Assembly: GCF_001636695.1 (NCBI RefSeq)
Contig: NZ_LGEL01000001.1
Location: 1 to 64,000 of the forward strand
From: Pedobacter panaciterrae
GTDB taxonomy: Bacteria; Bacteroidota; Bacteroidia; Sphingobacteriales; Sphingobacteriaceae
Direction: 5' to 3'
Length of the DNA stretch: 64,000 nucleotides
The notes under the pieces were generated by a model, which was not told the origin of the DNA, ran no database searches, and saw only the letters and a list, made by a program, of their open reading frames with translations. The position numbers and the translations under genes are program-made. Below, in pieces: positions 1 to 8,159 of this stretch. The number at the start of each line of letters is the position of its first letter. Within the stretch, counting starts at the first letter, position 1.

Positions 1-19
1 AGATGTGTATAAGAGACAG
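1..19. other. Tn5/Nextera mosaic-end adapter remnant
   Basis: The first 19 bases, AGATGTGTATAAGAGACAG, are identical to the 19-bp Tn5 mosaic end used in transposase-based sequencing libraries. The nusB reading frame runs into it from the right and stops making sense at this border. It is a library artefact left at a contig end and not part of the genome. Confidence 0.95.
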
Positions 20-654
20 AATTTACTATCCTCGTCCCAATCCTGACTAATAGGTGTAAGCTTGTTTGCAAATGCATCTTCTGATGTAAAATTTTTGATG
101 GTTTTAGCAACCATCCCCTGCATTACCTCTTTATCAACAGACCAATTAATAAATTTATCTTCAAAAGCCTGTATAATGTTATGGCTTTTAAGTATAATTT
201 TTCTAAAGATGTATTTGATAATGGTTTTAGATTCTTCCAGATCGTTTACTTCATCTGCAAGATAGGCAGTGTATTCAGGAGTAACTTTTAACGAGTTAAA
301 AATTGCTTTCACAAATTCAGGATCTGCCATCCAGTTGATTTTGTATTTATTTACTGCAGCAACAAAATCCGGATTATTCTTTAACGTAACTGCAAACTTA
401 TTGTTTAGCAATTTTAAGTTAGGATTGAGGTCTTCTGCAGTTGGCAAGTGCTTATTGGCACGCTCAATTGCATCTACGCCGGTATATTCTGTAACCTCTA
501 CTAAAAGAGAAAGCATCCATATGTACATTTCATATACATTATCAATGCTGTGCATAAGAGCTTTCTTCGAAGAAGCTAAGTCTCTTTTGTCTGTCATGTG
601 CCAAGCAAATATATTTTGCAGAGCTTTAATTCTTAAGTGCCTTCTATTTAACAT
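20..654 (-). CDS. nusB: Transcription antitermination factor NusB (3' end missing)
   Basis: The frame opens at an ATG at 654 (MLNRRHLRIKALQNIFAW) and stays open for 211 codons until it meets the adapter at the window edge. The start matches NusB, which binds boxA RNA with NusE (S10) in rRNA antitermination. NusB of Bacteroidota has an N-terminal extension and is about 310 residues, compared with about 140 in E. coli, so roughly the last 100 residues, including much of the conserved NusB fold, are missing. The last genuine codons read ISQDWDEDSK followed by F. It lies 33 bp downstream of the amino-acid dehydrogenase on the same strand and is probably co-transcribed. Recognition rests on the N-terminal sequence and on this neighbourhood, which I recall from related genomes. 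Confidence 0.85.
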
Positions 655-687
655 GAATGTAAGAACGAGTGGTAAATTACCTGTTTA

Positions 688-1776
688 TTAAAATGATGAT
701 TTTATTTTCTTTATATCTATTATTCTTTGCTCTGCAATGCGGTTAGCTGCCCATATTGTTGGGATATTGTCTTTTTTAGACATTTTAATTACATCGCGTG
801 TTGCATTATAAATGTTTTCTGTAAGCTGCATTGTACGTTTTTTTCCATATCCTGTAAGCTCAGAGTAGCAACTAATTAAACCACCGGCATTGATCAGATA
901 ATCGGGAGCGAATAAAATCCCTTTATCTAACAATAGTTTACCATGCAATTGTTCATCTGCTAATTGGTTGTTAGCAGAGCCCGCAATAATAGCAAACTTC
1001 ATTTTTTCAATGGTTTTTGAATTTACTGTGGCTCCCAGAGCACATGGAGCATAGATATCAGCATTTAAGCCAAAAATCTTATCTGCAGAAATTGGTTTTG
1101 CTTTATAAGTACGTGCTACATGTTGTAAACGATCTTCATTGATGTCGCTAATGTAAACCTCTACATTTTCAGCTCTTAGTAATTCAACCAGGTGCTCGCC
1201 AACGTTACCTATACCCTGTACCACAACCGAACGCCCAGCAAGCATATCAGTTCCAAAAACTTCTTTAACGCAAGCTTTAATTCCAAGAAAAACTCCTTTT
1301 GCTGTTGTTGGTGCAGGGTTACCTGCCCCACCTAATGACTCAGGAACTCCTGTAACATGTTTGGTTTCCATTTGGATATATTCCATATCTCTTGTATTGG
1401 TACCAACATCTTCAGCAGTAATAAATTCTCCGTTTAGGTTTTTAATGAATCTGCCATAGCTACGCATCATGGCTTCTGATTTCCCTTTATAAGAATCACC
1501 AATGATTACGGCATTACCTCCGCCTAAATTAAGACCGGTAATTGCTGCTTTATATGTCATTGCCCTTGATAATCTAAGTACATCTTCCAATGCTTCAGCT
1601 TCAGTAGCGTAATTCCACATTCTTGTTCCACCTATTGCAGGGCCCAATGTAGTATCATGAATAGCAATAATCGCTTTTAAACCGGTATCGGGATCATTAC
1701 AATAAACAACCTTTTTATGCCCGGAGGCACCAATTTGATCTAAAACTGAATTTACGATAGAACTATTACCAGACAT
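688..1776 (-). CDS. Glu/Leu/Phe/Val dehydrogenase family protein (leucine dehydrogenase-like)
   Basis: A 362-residue protein that aligns over its full length with leucine dehydrogenase, the NAD-dependent oxidative deaminase of branched-chain amino acids. Family blocks seen are AIHDTTLGPAIGGTRMW (about residues 38-54), MTYKAAITGLNLGGG (73-87), FITAEDVGT, and the Rossmann motif VVVQGIGNVGEHL. Lys76 matches the substrate-binding Lys68 of Bacillus LeuDH. The catalytic lysine expected after GGG (Lys80 in Bacillus) is instead Asn88, encoded by AAT. The protein may therefore be inactive or altered as a deaminase, or this may be a lineage variant; see findings. It is the first gene before nusB, and a TAGTTTTG box lies upstream at 1802-1809. 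Family assignment is secure, activity is not. Confidence 0.9.
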   Translation of the reverse strand: MSGNSSIVNSVLDQIGASGHKKVVYCNDPDTGLKAIIAIHDTTLGPAIGGTRMWNYATEAEALEDVLRLSRAMTYKAAITGLNLGGGNAVIIGDSYKGKSEAMMRSYGRFIKNLNGEFITAEDVGTNTRDMEYIQMETKHVTGVPESLGGAGNPAPTTAKGVFLGIKACVKEVFGTDMLAGRSVVVQGIGNVGEHLVELLRAENVEVYISDINEDRLQHVARTYKAKPISADKIFGLNADIYAPCALGATVNSKTIEKMKFAIIAGSANNQLADEQLHGKLLLDKGILFAPDYLINAGGLISCYSELTGYGKKRTMQLTENIYNATRDVIKMSKKDNIPTIWAANRIAEQRIIDIKKIKSSF

Positions 1777-1801
1777 ATAATTTTGTTTATCAGATAAGCC
1801 G

Positions 1802-1809
1802 CAAAACTA
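1802..1809 (-). promoter_or_regulatory. Putative -7 box for the dehydrogenase-nusB unit
   Basis: On the minus strand this reads TAGTTTTG, a full match to the Bacteroidota -7 consensus TAnnTTTG, 25 bp upstream of the dehydrogenase ATG. No clear -33 TTTG at the usual 19-21 bp distance is visible. Confidence 0.45.
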
Positions 1810-1887
1810 GTCAAAAAAACATTATTTACATTGTTTTAACTAAAGTCTTTAAAAAAATTATCTTCATTTGGCTAACTTTACCCCCTC

Positions 1888-3678
1888 ATGAAACACCTGC
1901 GGTTTTTAAACAAGTATTTTTATAAATATAAATGGTGGATTATTCCAGGAGTTTTCTTCGTGATTATATCAAATATTTTTGGTGTTATCCCAGCTCAGGT
2001 TATCGGCCATGCTTTTAATTTAATTACTGAGAATATCCAGATTTATGGTTTGTTTTTCGGGTTTGAGCGCCGAGAGATTATTTATGATATTTTCTCTTAC
2101 AGTTTGTTATACTTTGGGGCACTGGTTTTAGTGCTTTACTTGCTGAGGGGACTCTTTTTATTCTTTATGCGTCAAACGATCATACTTATGTCCAGGCATA
2201 TTGAATATGATATGAAAAATGAAATTTACGCGCATTATCAGGAACTGAGTTTAGGCTTTTACCGCCGGAACAACACTGGTGATCTGATGAACCGGGCTAC
2301 TGAGGATGTAAATAGGGTAAGGATGTACGTTGGACCGGCAATTATGTATGCCATAAATACGGGAGTTCTCTTTTTACTGGTTATTTATGCCATGTTTTCT
2401 GTTAATGCTACATTGGCCATCTTTTGTTTGTTGCCATTGCCGGCATTAGTGATCATAATTTATTTTGTAAATACAATGATCAATCAGAAAAGCGAGCAAA
2501 TCCAGGAGCAGCTTTCAAATCTTTCTAGTTTTGTGCAGGAAAGATTCTCGGGAATAAGGGTAATAAAATCATATGTCCGCGAAACACATACTAAAAAAGT
2601 TTTTGCAGGCGAAAGTGAGGGCTATAAAAATAGCGCGATGAGTTTGGTTAAAGTGCAGGCTCTATTTTACCCTACAATGCTTCTGCTTGTCGGCTTAAGC
2701 ACTATCCTGACTATTTACGTAGGCGGTAAACAAGTAATTAATGGCTCGATAACTCCCGGAAACATTGCAGAATTTATTGTGTATGTTAACCAGTTGACCT
2801 TCCCTGTTTCAATGCTTGGCTGGGTAACCACCCTTATTCAGAGAGCATCTGCATCGCAAAAGAGAATTAATGAGTTTTTACAGCTAAAACCCGATATCAC
2901 TTCCAATACCCAGGAAAAAAGGGCGATAAATGGGAATATCCGATTTGAAAATGTAAGCTTCACTTATCCTGACACCGGGATCAAAGCTTTAAAAAATGTA
3001 AGTTTTGAAATTGAACAGGGGCAGTTTGTAGCAATCATTGGTCGCACAGGCTCCGGAAAATCAACGCTGGCCAATTTACTTATGCGGATGTACGATGTTG
3101 ATGGTGGCAGGATATTAATTGACGACAAGGGCTTAAAAGACCTTAATCTGCAAGATTATCGCAATCAGATAGGCTTTGTACCACAGGAAGTGTTCTTGTT
3201 TTCTGATACCATTAAAAATAACATCGCCTTTGGTCTTGATACAGTTAATGATCATGAAGTTGAAACAGCAGCCAGGAATGCAGCCGTTTATCACAACATT
3301 ATTGATTTTGACCTTAAATTCGAAACGATGCTTGGCGAAAGGGGAATTACATTGTCGGGCGGCCAGAAACAGCGTGTTTCCATAGCCCGTGCCCTGATAA
3401 AAGAGCCAAAGATTCTGATATTTGACGACTGCCTCTCTGCTGTTGATACCAGAACAGAAGAAGAAATCTTGAATAATCTGGGCAGAATCATGAATGATAA
3501 GACAAGTATCCTTATTGCACATCGAATTTCTACCATAAAAAATGCCGACAAAATTCTGGTGCTTGATGATGGAATAATCATTGAGCAGGGCACACATAAC
3601 GAGTTATTACAAAAAGGGGGTGCTTATGCAGAAATGTATCAGAACCAATTACTTGAAGAAGAAAGTCAATCTGTGTAA
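1888..3678 (+). CDS. ABC transporter, fused permease and ATPase (MsbA/BmrA-like exporter)
   Basis: A 596-residue half-transporter with six N-terminal membrane helices (about residues 15-310) and a C-terminal nucleotide-binding domain. Walker A is GRTGSGKS at 385-392, the signature LSGGQ at 489-493, Walker B ILIFDD at 509-514 and the H-loop His at 545. Such proteins dimerise in the inner membrane and export lipids, drugs or peptides; the substrate cannot be read from sequence. The residue after Walker B, normally the catalytic Glu, is Asp514, as in the degenerate site of heterodimeric exporters (BmrC type), yet no partner half is encoded next to it. A TAACTTTA box ends only 7 nt before the ATG. 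Transcribed divergently from the dehydrogenase and towards the DUF3276 gene. Confidence 0.92.
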   Translation: MKHLRFLNKYFYKYKWWIIPGVFFVIISNIFGVIPAQVIGHAFNLITENIQIYGLFFGFERREIIYDIFSYSLLYFGALVLVLYLLRGLFLFFMRQTIILMSRHIEYDMKNEIYAHYQELSLGFYRRNNTGDLMNRATEDVNRVRMYVGPAIMYAINTGVLFLLVIYAMFSVNATLAIFCLLPLPALVIIIYFVNTMINQKSEQIQEQLSNLSSFVQERFSGIRVIKSYVRETHTKKVFAGESEGYKNSAMSLVKVQALFYPTMLLLVGLSTILTIYVGGKQVINGSITPGNIAEFIVYVNQLTFPVSMLGWVTTLIQRASASQKRINEFLQLKPDITSNTQEKRAINGNIRFENVSFTYPDTGIKALKNVSFEIEQGQFVAIIGRTGSGKSTLANLLMRMYDVDGGRILIDDKGLKDLNLQDYRNQIGFVPQEVFLFSDTIKNNIAFGLDTVNDHEVETAARNAAVYHNIIDFDLKFETMLGERGITLSGGQKQRVSIARALIKEPKILIFDDCLSAVDTRTEEEILNNLGRIMNDKTSILIAHRISTIKNADKILVLDDGIIIEQGTHNELLQKGGAYAEMYQNQLLEEESQSV

Positions 3679-3747
3679 TTTCTATTTTGAACTTTAGTAA
3701 TTATTCCTTTATATTTACCCGAACCAAAACCAAGAGCTATAGCAACC

Positions 3748-4077
3748 ATGGGAGAATTTGACAACAAAGAGAGAGAAGAGGTTTTTTCAAAGAAAGTAAG
3801 AGCTGGTAAAAGAACTTATTTTTTCGACGTAAAAGCAACAAGATCAGGAGATTACTACTTAACCTTAACCGAAAGTAAAAAAAGACTGGAAGATGGTGTT
3901 TTTGTAAAACACAAAATCTTTTTATACAAAGAGGATTTCGAGAAATTTGCTGAAGGACTAAATGAAACTGTTGACTACATCAAAAGTCATCAGGATGTGG
4001 TAGAAAAACGTTATGAATACTCTGAGAACCACGAAGGTGCTGGAACGAGAATCCAAAACGATGACTTTTCATTTTAA
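3748..4077 (+). CDS. DUF3276 family PUR-alpha-like protein
   Basis: A 109-residue protein with the DUF3276/PUR domain: FSKKVRAGKRTYFFDVKATRSG is followed by a beta-rich stretch and a helix (EDFEKFAEGLNETVDYIKS, about 73-91). Bacterial PUR-domain proteins of Bacteroidota and Borrelia fold like eukaryotic PUR-alpha and bind single-stranded nucleic acid; the cellular role in Bacteroidota is not established. Length is normal for the family. It lies 69 bp after the ABC exporter on the same strand and is followed directly by a strong terminator. Family call is confident, function is only inferred from the fold. Confidence 0.88.
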   Translation: MGEFDNKEREEVFSKKVRAGKRTYFFDVKATRSGDYYLTLTESKKRLEDGVFVKHKIFLYKEDFEKFAEGLNETVDYIKSHQDVVEKRYEYSENHEGAGTRIQNDDFSF

Positions 4078-4090
4078 AAAAATAATAGAA

Positions 4091-4125
4091 AAACGCCCTG
4101 TTTGCAATTTACAAACAGGGCGTTT
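4091..4125. terminator. Bidirectional intrinsic terminator
   Basis: A perfect 14-bp stem (4091-4104 paired with 4112-4125, GC-rich core CGCCCTG) with a 7-nt loop, followed by a T-run on the plus strand and preceded by an A-run. It lies between the convergent DUF3276 and DUF1501 genes and can end transcription from both sides. Confidence 0.9.
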
Positions 4126-4156
4126 TTTATTCTGCTAATTTGTCGCTGAAAGCATT

Positions 4157-5575
4157 TCAGGAGAACAGATCCATAACAGGCTTACCTAAACCGTCTGGAG
4201 TGGTATAAAACGGCCTTTTTTCAACTAAGTAATTTGTATCCGGGGAAATGCCAAGTGCATGATAAATACTTTGGTGAACCTGATCTATCACTATTGGATT
4301 TTCTATTGTTTTACAAGGTCTTTCGTCGGCAGTTTTACCATATACACTACCCTTTTTTATTCCTCCACCAAACATCAACATCGAACATCCATCAGTAAAA
4401 TGACGGTGCATGCCGTAATTTTTAATATCCTGTATGACATCAGGTTGTTCCACCTGTTCTTGTACTTTCGCATCCGGACGCCCTTCAACCATCATATCTC
4501 TGCTAAATTCACTTGCCAGAATAACCAGAGTACGGTCTAGCCTGCCACTCTTTTCTAAATCTTTAATTAACTGAGCTACAGGACCATCTATCTGCTTTTT
4601 CATCTCTATCAGACGAGTGTAGCCGTTGTCATGTGTATCCCAGCCTTTAAATGGTTCGTATTCAGTTGTTACACTAATAAAGCGCGCACCTTGCTCTGTA
4701 AGTCTGCGTGCCATAAGACAGCCCAGCCCAAATTTTCCTGTATTGTAAATATCATATATTTCTTTAGGTTCCTGACTCAGATCAAATGCTTTGGCCTCAG
4801 GAGATTTCAAGAGTATGTAGGCCTGTTCCATTGATCTTTTTAAAGATTCCTTCTGATAATCACTACCGTACTCCCCAATTGGGCTTTTACTGATCAGGTC
4901 ATAATACAGTTTGTTCCGCTTTTCAAATCTGCTGGAAGACATGCCCACAGGTGGCTGCACACTTTCTAATCCGGCAGATGGATCGGGTATTAAAAACGGA
5001 CCAAATTCATTTCCTAAAAAACCTGCAGTATGAAAAGCTTTCAATTCTTCTGCCTCCCCTAGCGTAAATCGCTGTCCTATATCTATAAAAGCAGGAATTA
5101 CCGGATTTAACGGTCCTAATTCTTTTGCAATCCATGATCCAATATGAGGAGCCGAAACTGACTGAGGGGGCTTATAGCAGGTATGCCAGTGATATTGGTG
5201 TCTGGAATGTAAAATATGCCCCATATCAGCCGCAACATAGGATCGGATCAGCGTTCCCTTATCCATTACATTTCCAATAGACTGTAACCCTTCAGAGAAG
5301 TTAATCCCATCTAAAATGGTAGGTACAGATTTAAAGGTGCTTAATACGCTATTTGCCTGCATTCCTTTGGTAAAAGGTGTGTATTTTTTAGGATCAAAAG
5401 TATCTGTATGAGCCATGCCTCCTGCCATCCATAATAAAATAACGGTATCTGCAGTTGCATGGTTACTTTTTGTATTGCATGAGGATAGCAAATTGGTAAG
5501 AGGAATACCTGCAGCCATAGCAGCTAAAGTTGCTGCGCTTGTATTCTTCAAAAAATCTCTTCTATTCCAATTCAT
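4157..5575 (-). CDS. DUF1501 family protein, Tat-exported
   Basis: A 472-residue DUF1501 protein (sulfatase-like alkaline phosphatase fold). The N-terminus carries a twin-arginine motif (RRDFLK, residues 5-10), a hydrophobic segment and Cys33 in a lipobox-like LLSSC, so folded export and possible lipid anchoring are predicted. Conserved pieces include ILLWMAGGMAHTDTFDPK, MGHILHSRHQYHWHT and DGCSMLMFGGGIKKG. DUF1501 proteins are typically encoded beside DUF1549/DUF1553 cytochromes, as here (37 bp gap, same strand), a pairing abundant in Planctomycetes and Verrucomicrobia. The biochemical role is unknown; a link to polysaccharide or sulfated-glycan degradation has been suggested from context only. 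Confidence 0.88.
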   Translation of the reverse strand: MNWNRRDFLKNTSAATLAAMAAGIPLTNLLSSCNTKSNHATADTVILLWMAGGMAHTDTFDPKKYTPFTKGMQANSVLSTFKSVPTILDGINFSEGLQSIGNVMDKGTLIRSYVAADMGHILHSRHQYHWHTCYKPPQSVSAPHIGSWIAKELGPLNPVIPAFIDIGQRFTLGEAEELKAFHTAGFLGNEFGPFLIPDPSAGLESVQPPVGMSSSRFEKRNKLYYDLISKSPIGEYGSDYQKESLKRSMEQAYILLKSPEAKAFDLSQEPKEIYDIYNTGKFGLGCLMARRLTEQGARFISVTTEYEPFKGWDTHDNGYTRLIEMKKQIDGPVAQLIKDLEKSGRLDRTLVILASEFSRDMMVEGRPDAKVQEQVEQPDVIQDIKNYGMHRHFTDGCSMLMFGGGIKKGSVYGKTADERPCKTIENPIVIDQVHQSIYHALGISPDTNYLVEKRPFYTTPDGLGKPVMDLFS

Positions 5576-5612
5576 CTTTATAAGGTTATAGTTAATCTAA
5601 GCATAATTCGGG

Positions 5613-7979
5613 TTAATAGATAATCTGAAACTCAGGCAGCAGAACAATCGCCCAGAATAAATCCTGAATCGCGTCAGCACCCGGACTTACGCCAAGTGCC
5701 TTTTTGGCTATTTTAAATTCTTTTTCAACCGGTTCCCGCCCTAATGTTTTTAAGTAAATATCTTTAATGAGCAGATCTGTATTTTTAAAATTTGTTTTCC
5801 AATGCTCAGCGCCACTTTTTAATACAGTATTGAACCTCCAGCCATTGGTAAGTTCAAGTGCCTGCAGCAAATTGGCCTGTGACTCTCTGCTGGTAGCTAC
5901 TGTTTCTCTATTTGGTCTGCCTAAAGCAGTAAGAAAACTATTGTTTGCCACCAGTGATGCCCGGATAAAAGATGGCTTAATTTGAGGGGTATACCTGATG
6001 TTTGAATCAGCAAAAACAGGAGTTATAACACTGCTTACAGCATCAGTAAATTGCTCAGCAGACATCCTTTTACGAACCATTCCATTAAACTTATAGTTCG
6101 GGTTACTAACCTGCGATACCTCTTTAAAGCCTATAGAAGGGAGTTGATAAGTATTTGATGTTGTAATCTGGTAAATCAGTTCTTTTAAATCGGCCTTATT
6201 GGCAACAAAGTTAAAAGCCATCCAATCGAGCAGATCCTGACTCCAGGGCTCATTGTCCATAATATCAACCGGTTCAACTAAACCGCGCCCCATAAGCTGT
6301 GCCCAAATCCGATTTACGATAGTACGGTAAAGACGCCCATCTTCGGGCTTAATCAGATTTTCTGCCAGCTGTTTGCGTTTCTCTTTAACCGGAGCCTTAC
6401 TATCTATAGTTCCCAACTCTTTCCAAAGCATTCTGGCATCAACATATTTCCCTGTTGGTTTATCACAACGATTAATCTCGAGTGTAGTATCCGCAAAAAT
6501 ATTGGCAAAAGCATAAGCATCATCCAGCTTTAAATCACTGATAAAGCTATTGTGACAAGAAGCGCATTTCAAATTAAGACCTAAAAATACTTGCGAAACA
6601 TTTTGAGCCGCCTGCATTTCTGTCCTCTGGCTGGAATTAACAACACCACGCCATTTTATGCCTTCTATAAACCCTTTTGATTCTTCAGAAGGATCAATCA
6701 ATTCTCTAACAAATTGGTTGTATGGCTTATTCTCTTTTAATGATTTATACAGCCAATCTGTGATGTTAAAACGGCCACCGGTAATGTATCCCGTACCCGA
6801 ATAATCATTTCTTAAAGCATCATTCCAGAAACTTAACCAATGCAATGCATAATCGTTATCAAGACTCAAAAGCTTTTTAACCCACAAAGCTCTTTTATCT
6901 GGCCTGGTATCTTTTGAAAATGCTTCCAAGTCAGCTGGAGTAGGCAATAAACCAATAATATCTAGGTAAATTCTTCTTAAATAAGTCCGGTCATCTACCA
7001 ATGACGGCCACTTGGTATTGTTCTTTTTAAAATATTGATTTGTCCACAAATCAACAGGGTTAGACAAATTATTGGGTGCTGCAGGCAGAACCGGATTACG
7101 CGGTTCAAGTTTAGCTACCCTAAAAACGTTTTGTTTAGAGCCATCATCTGGCCATGGGGCTCCCTTTTCTATCCAAAAGCGGACTATTTCAATATCTTTT
7201 TCAGCTAGCTTTTTCCCTTTAGAAGGCATTACATCTTTATGATCTGCCGGCAGAGAGATACGCTTGAATATTTCACTTTCCTGTGGACTTCCAGGCACAA
7301 TAACAGGTCCATTCTCGCCTCCTTTAAAAGCAACATGTTTTCCATCAAGCCTTAAATCCCCTTTGACTTTATCTGCGCCATGGCATTTATAACAGTTATG
7401 TGCCAGTATTGCCCTTACCTCAGTATTTAATTCTACTTCCTGCTTTTTTGTGAGTTTAGCCGTATCGCCTTTTAAGGTAACGAGGCTAAAATTATCTGAA
7501 CTCTTTATTTCATAATCTTTACTCCATGGCAATGTACTGGATAGAAAATCACCTCCATGAGTTAAATTAGCGCCAAAGTGTCCGGCTACAGAAACTCCTA
7601 TTGCTGTTGAAAACAATAGGCCCCGGTAAACTTTAACCTGTTTAAACTTACCTTTTTTATGAACCTGATAAAGAAAGAAAAGAGTTAAAAGGCCAAGTAC
7701 TGCAGTAGCAATTCCAATCCATTGATGTAGTGTTAAAACACTCCCGCTATAATCGCCGTTTTTATAAAGCAGCCATCCTAATACAGCCGACATTACTGCG
7801 GAGAGTGATCCCGCAATAATGAGGGCATCTATGCCTGAGCGTAATTTAGATTTAAAGTTTTTTAAAGTGAACAACTCCAGAATAGCGGCAAACAATAGCA
7901 GCGCTACGGGAAAATGCACTGCTAATGGGTGCAGATGGCCTAAAAAATCCCAAAGCCAGAATGCCAGGTGCTGTAACAT
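5613..7979 (-). CDS. Membrane-anchored PSCyt1/DUF1549/DUF1553 c-type cytochrome
   Basis: A 788-residue protein. The N-terminus has about four membrane helices (residues 15-140, DUF2231-like). Next comes a Planctomycete cytochrome C1-type domain with the heme motif CYKCH at 196-200 and KGDLRLDG after it, then DUF1549 (YLRRIYLDIIGLLPTPADLEAF) and DUF1553 (RTIVNRIWAQLMGRGLVEP). A second CxxCH, CASCH, is at 472-476 inside the DUF1549 region. It probably transfers electrons in the periplasm for an unknown oxidative reaction, with the DUF1501 protein encoded 37 bp downstream. The fusion to an N-terminal membrane domain is less usual than the soluble Planctomycete form. It follows the GH20 gene after 180 bp, so it may be separately transcribed. 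Confidence 0.88.
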   Translation of the reverse strand: MLQHLAFWLWDFLGHLHPLAVHFPVALLLFAAILELFTLKNFKSKLRSGIDALIIAGSLSAVMSAVLGWLLYKNGDYSGSVLTLHQWIGIATAVLGLLTLFFLYQVHKKGKFKQVKVYRGLLFSTAIGVSVAGHFGANLTHGGDFLSSTLPWSKDYEIKSSDNFSLVTLKGDTAKLTKKQEVELNTEVRAILAHNCYKCHGADKVKGDLRLDGKHVAFKGGENGPVIVPGSPQESEIFKRISLPADHKDVMPSKGKKLAEKDIEIVRFWIEKGAPWPDDGSKQNVFRVAKLEPRNPVLPAAPNNLSNPVDLWTNQYFKKNNTKWPSLVDDRTYLRRIYLDIIGLLPTPADLEAFSKDTRPDKRALWVKKLLSLDNDYALHWLSFWNDALRNDYSGTGYITGGRFNITDWLYKSLKENKPYNQFVRELIDPSEESKGFIEGIKWRGVVNSSQRTEMQAAQNVSQVFLGLNLKCASCHNSFISDLKLDDAYAFANIFADTTLEINRCDKPTGKYVDARMLWKELGTIDSKAPVKEKRKQLAENLIKPEDGRLYRTIVNRIWAQLMGRGLVEPVDIMDNEPWSQDLLDWMAFNFVANKADLKELIYQITTSNTYQLPSIGFKEVSQVSNPNYKFNGMVRKRMSAEQFTDAVSSVITPVFADSNIRYTPQIKPSFIRASLVANNSFLTALGRPNRETVATSRESQANLLQALELTNGWRFNTVLKSGAEHWKTNFKNTDLLIKDIYLKTLGREPVEKEFKIAKKALGVSPGADAIQDLFWAIVLLPEFQIIY

Positions 7980-8159
7980 AATTAGATTTTATATTTGGTC
8001 TCAAAATACAAGGTTGTCCCAAAAAATATAATCGTCACTCTGAATTGAATTCGGAATGATGAGAAATAGCATCACTATTTTACCTTTTGAAAAACCTAAT
8101 AACTTGAATAAATATCCAGTTATATTTTTTAACAAGCAACCTGTACTGTCTTGTTTTTC

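Noticed and set aside
1-19. End of a Tn5-type transposon inserted in nusB
   Set aside because: The sequence is the engineered library mosaic end, lies exactly at the contig edge and has no target duplication or transposon beyond it.
269-691. Plus-strand open frame of 140 codons
   Set aside because: It is antisense to the clear nusB frame, has no family features and uses codons unlike the neighbours.
3133-3597. Minus-strand open frame of 154 codons
   Set aside because: It lies wholly inside the ABC exporter ATPase domain, whose motifs are unambiguous on the other strand.
8125-8158. Plus-strand hairpin AACAAG/CTTGTT with T-run just after the GH20 stop
   Set aside because: Only a 6-bp stem and a short T-run in the wrong orientation for GH20; too weak to call.
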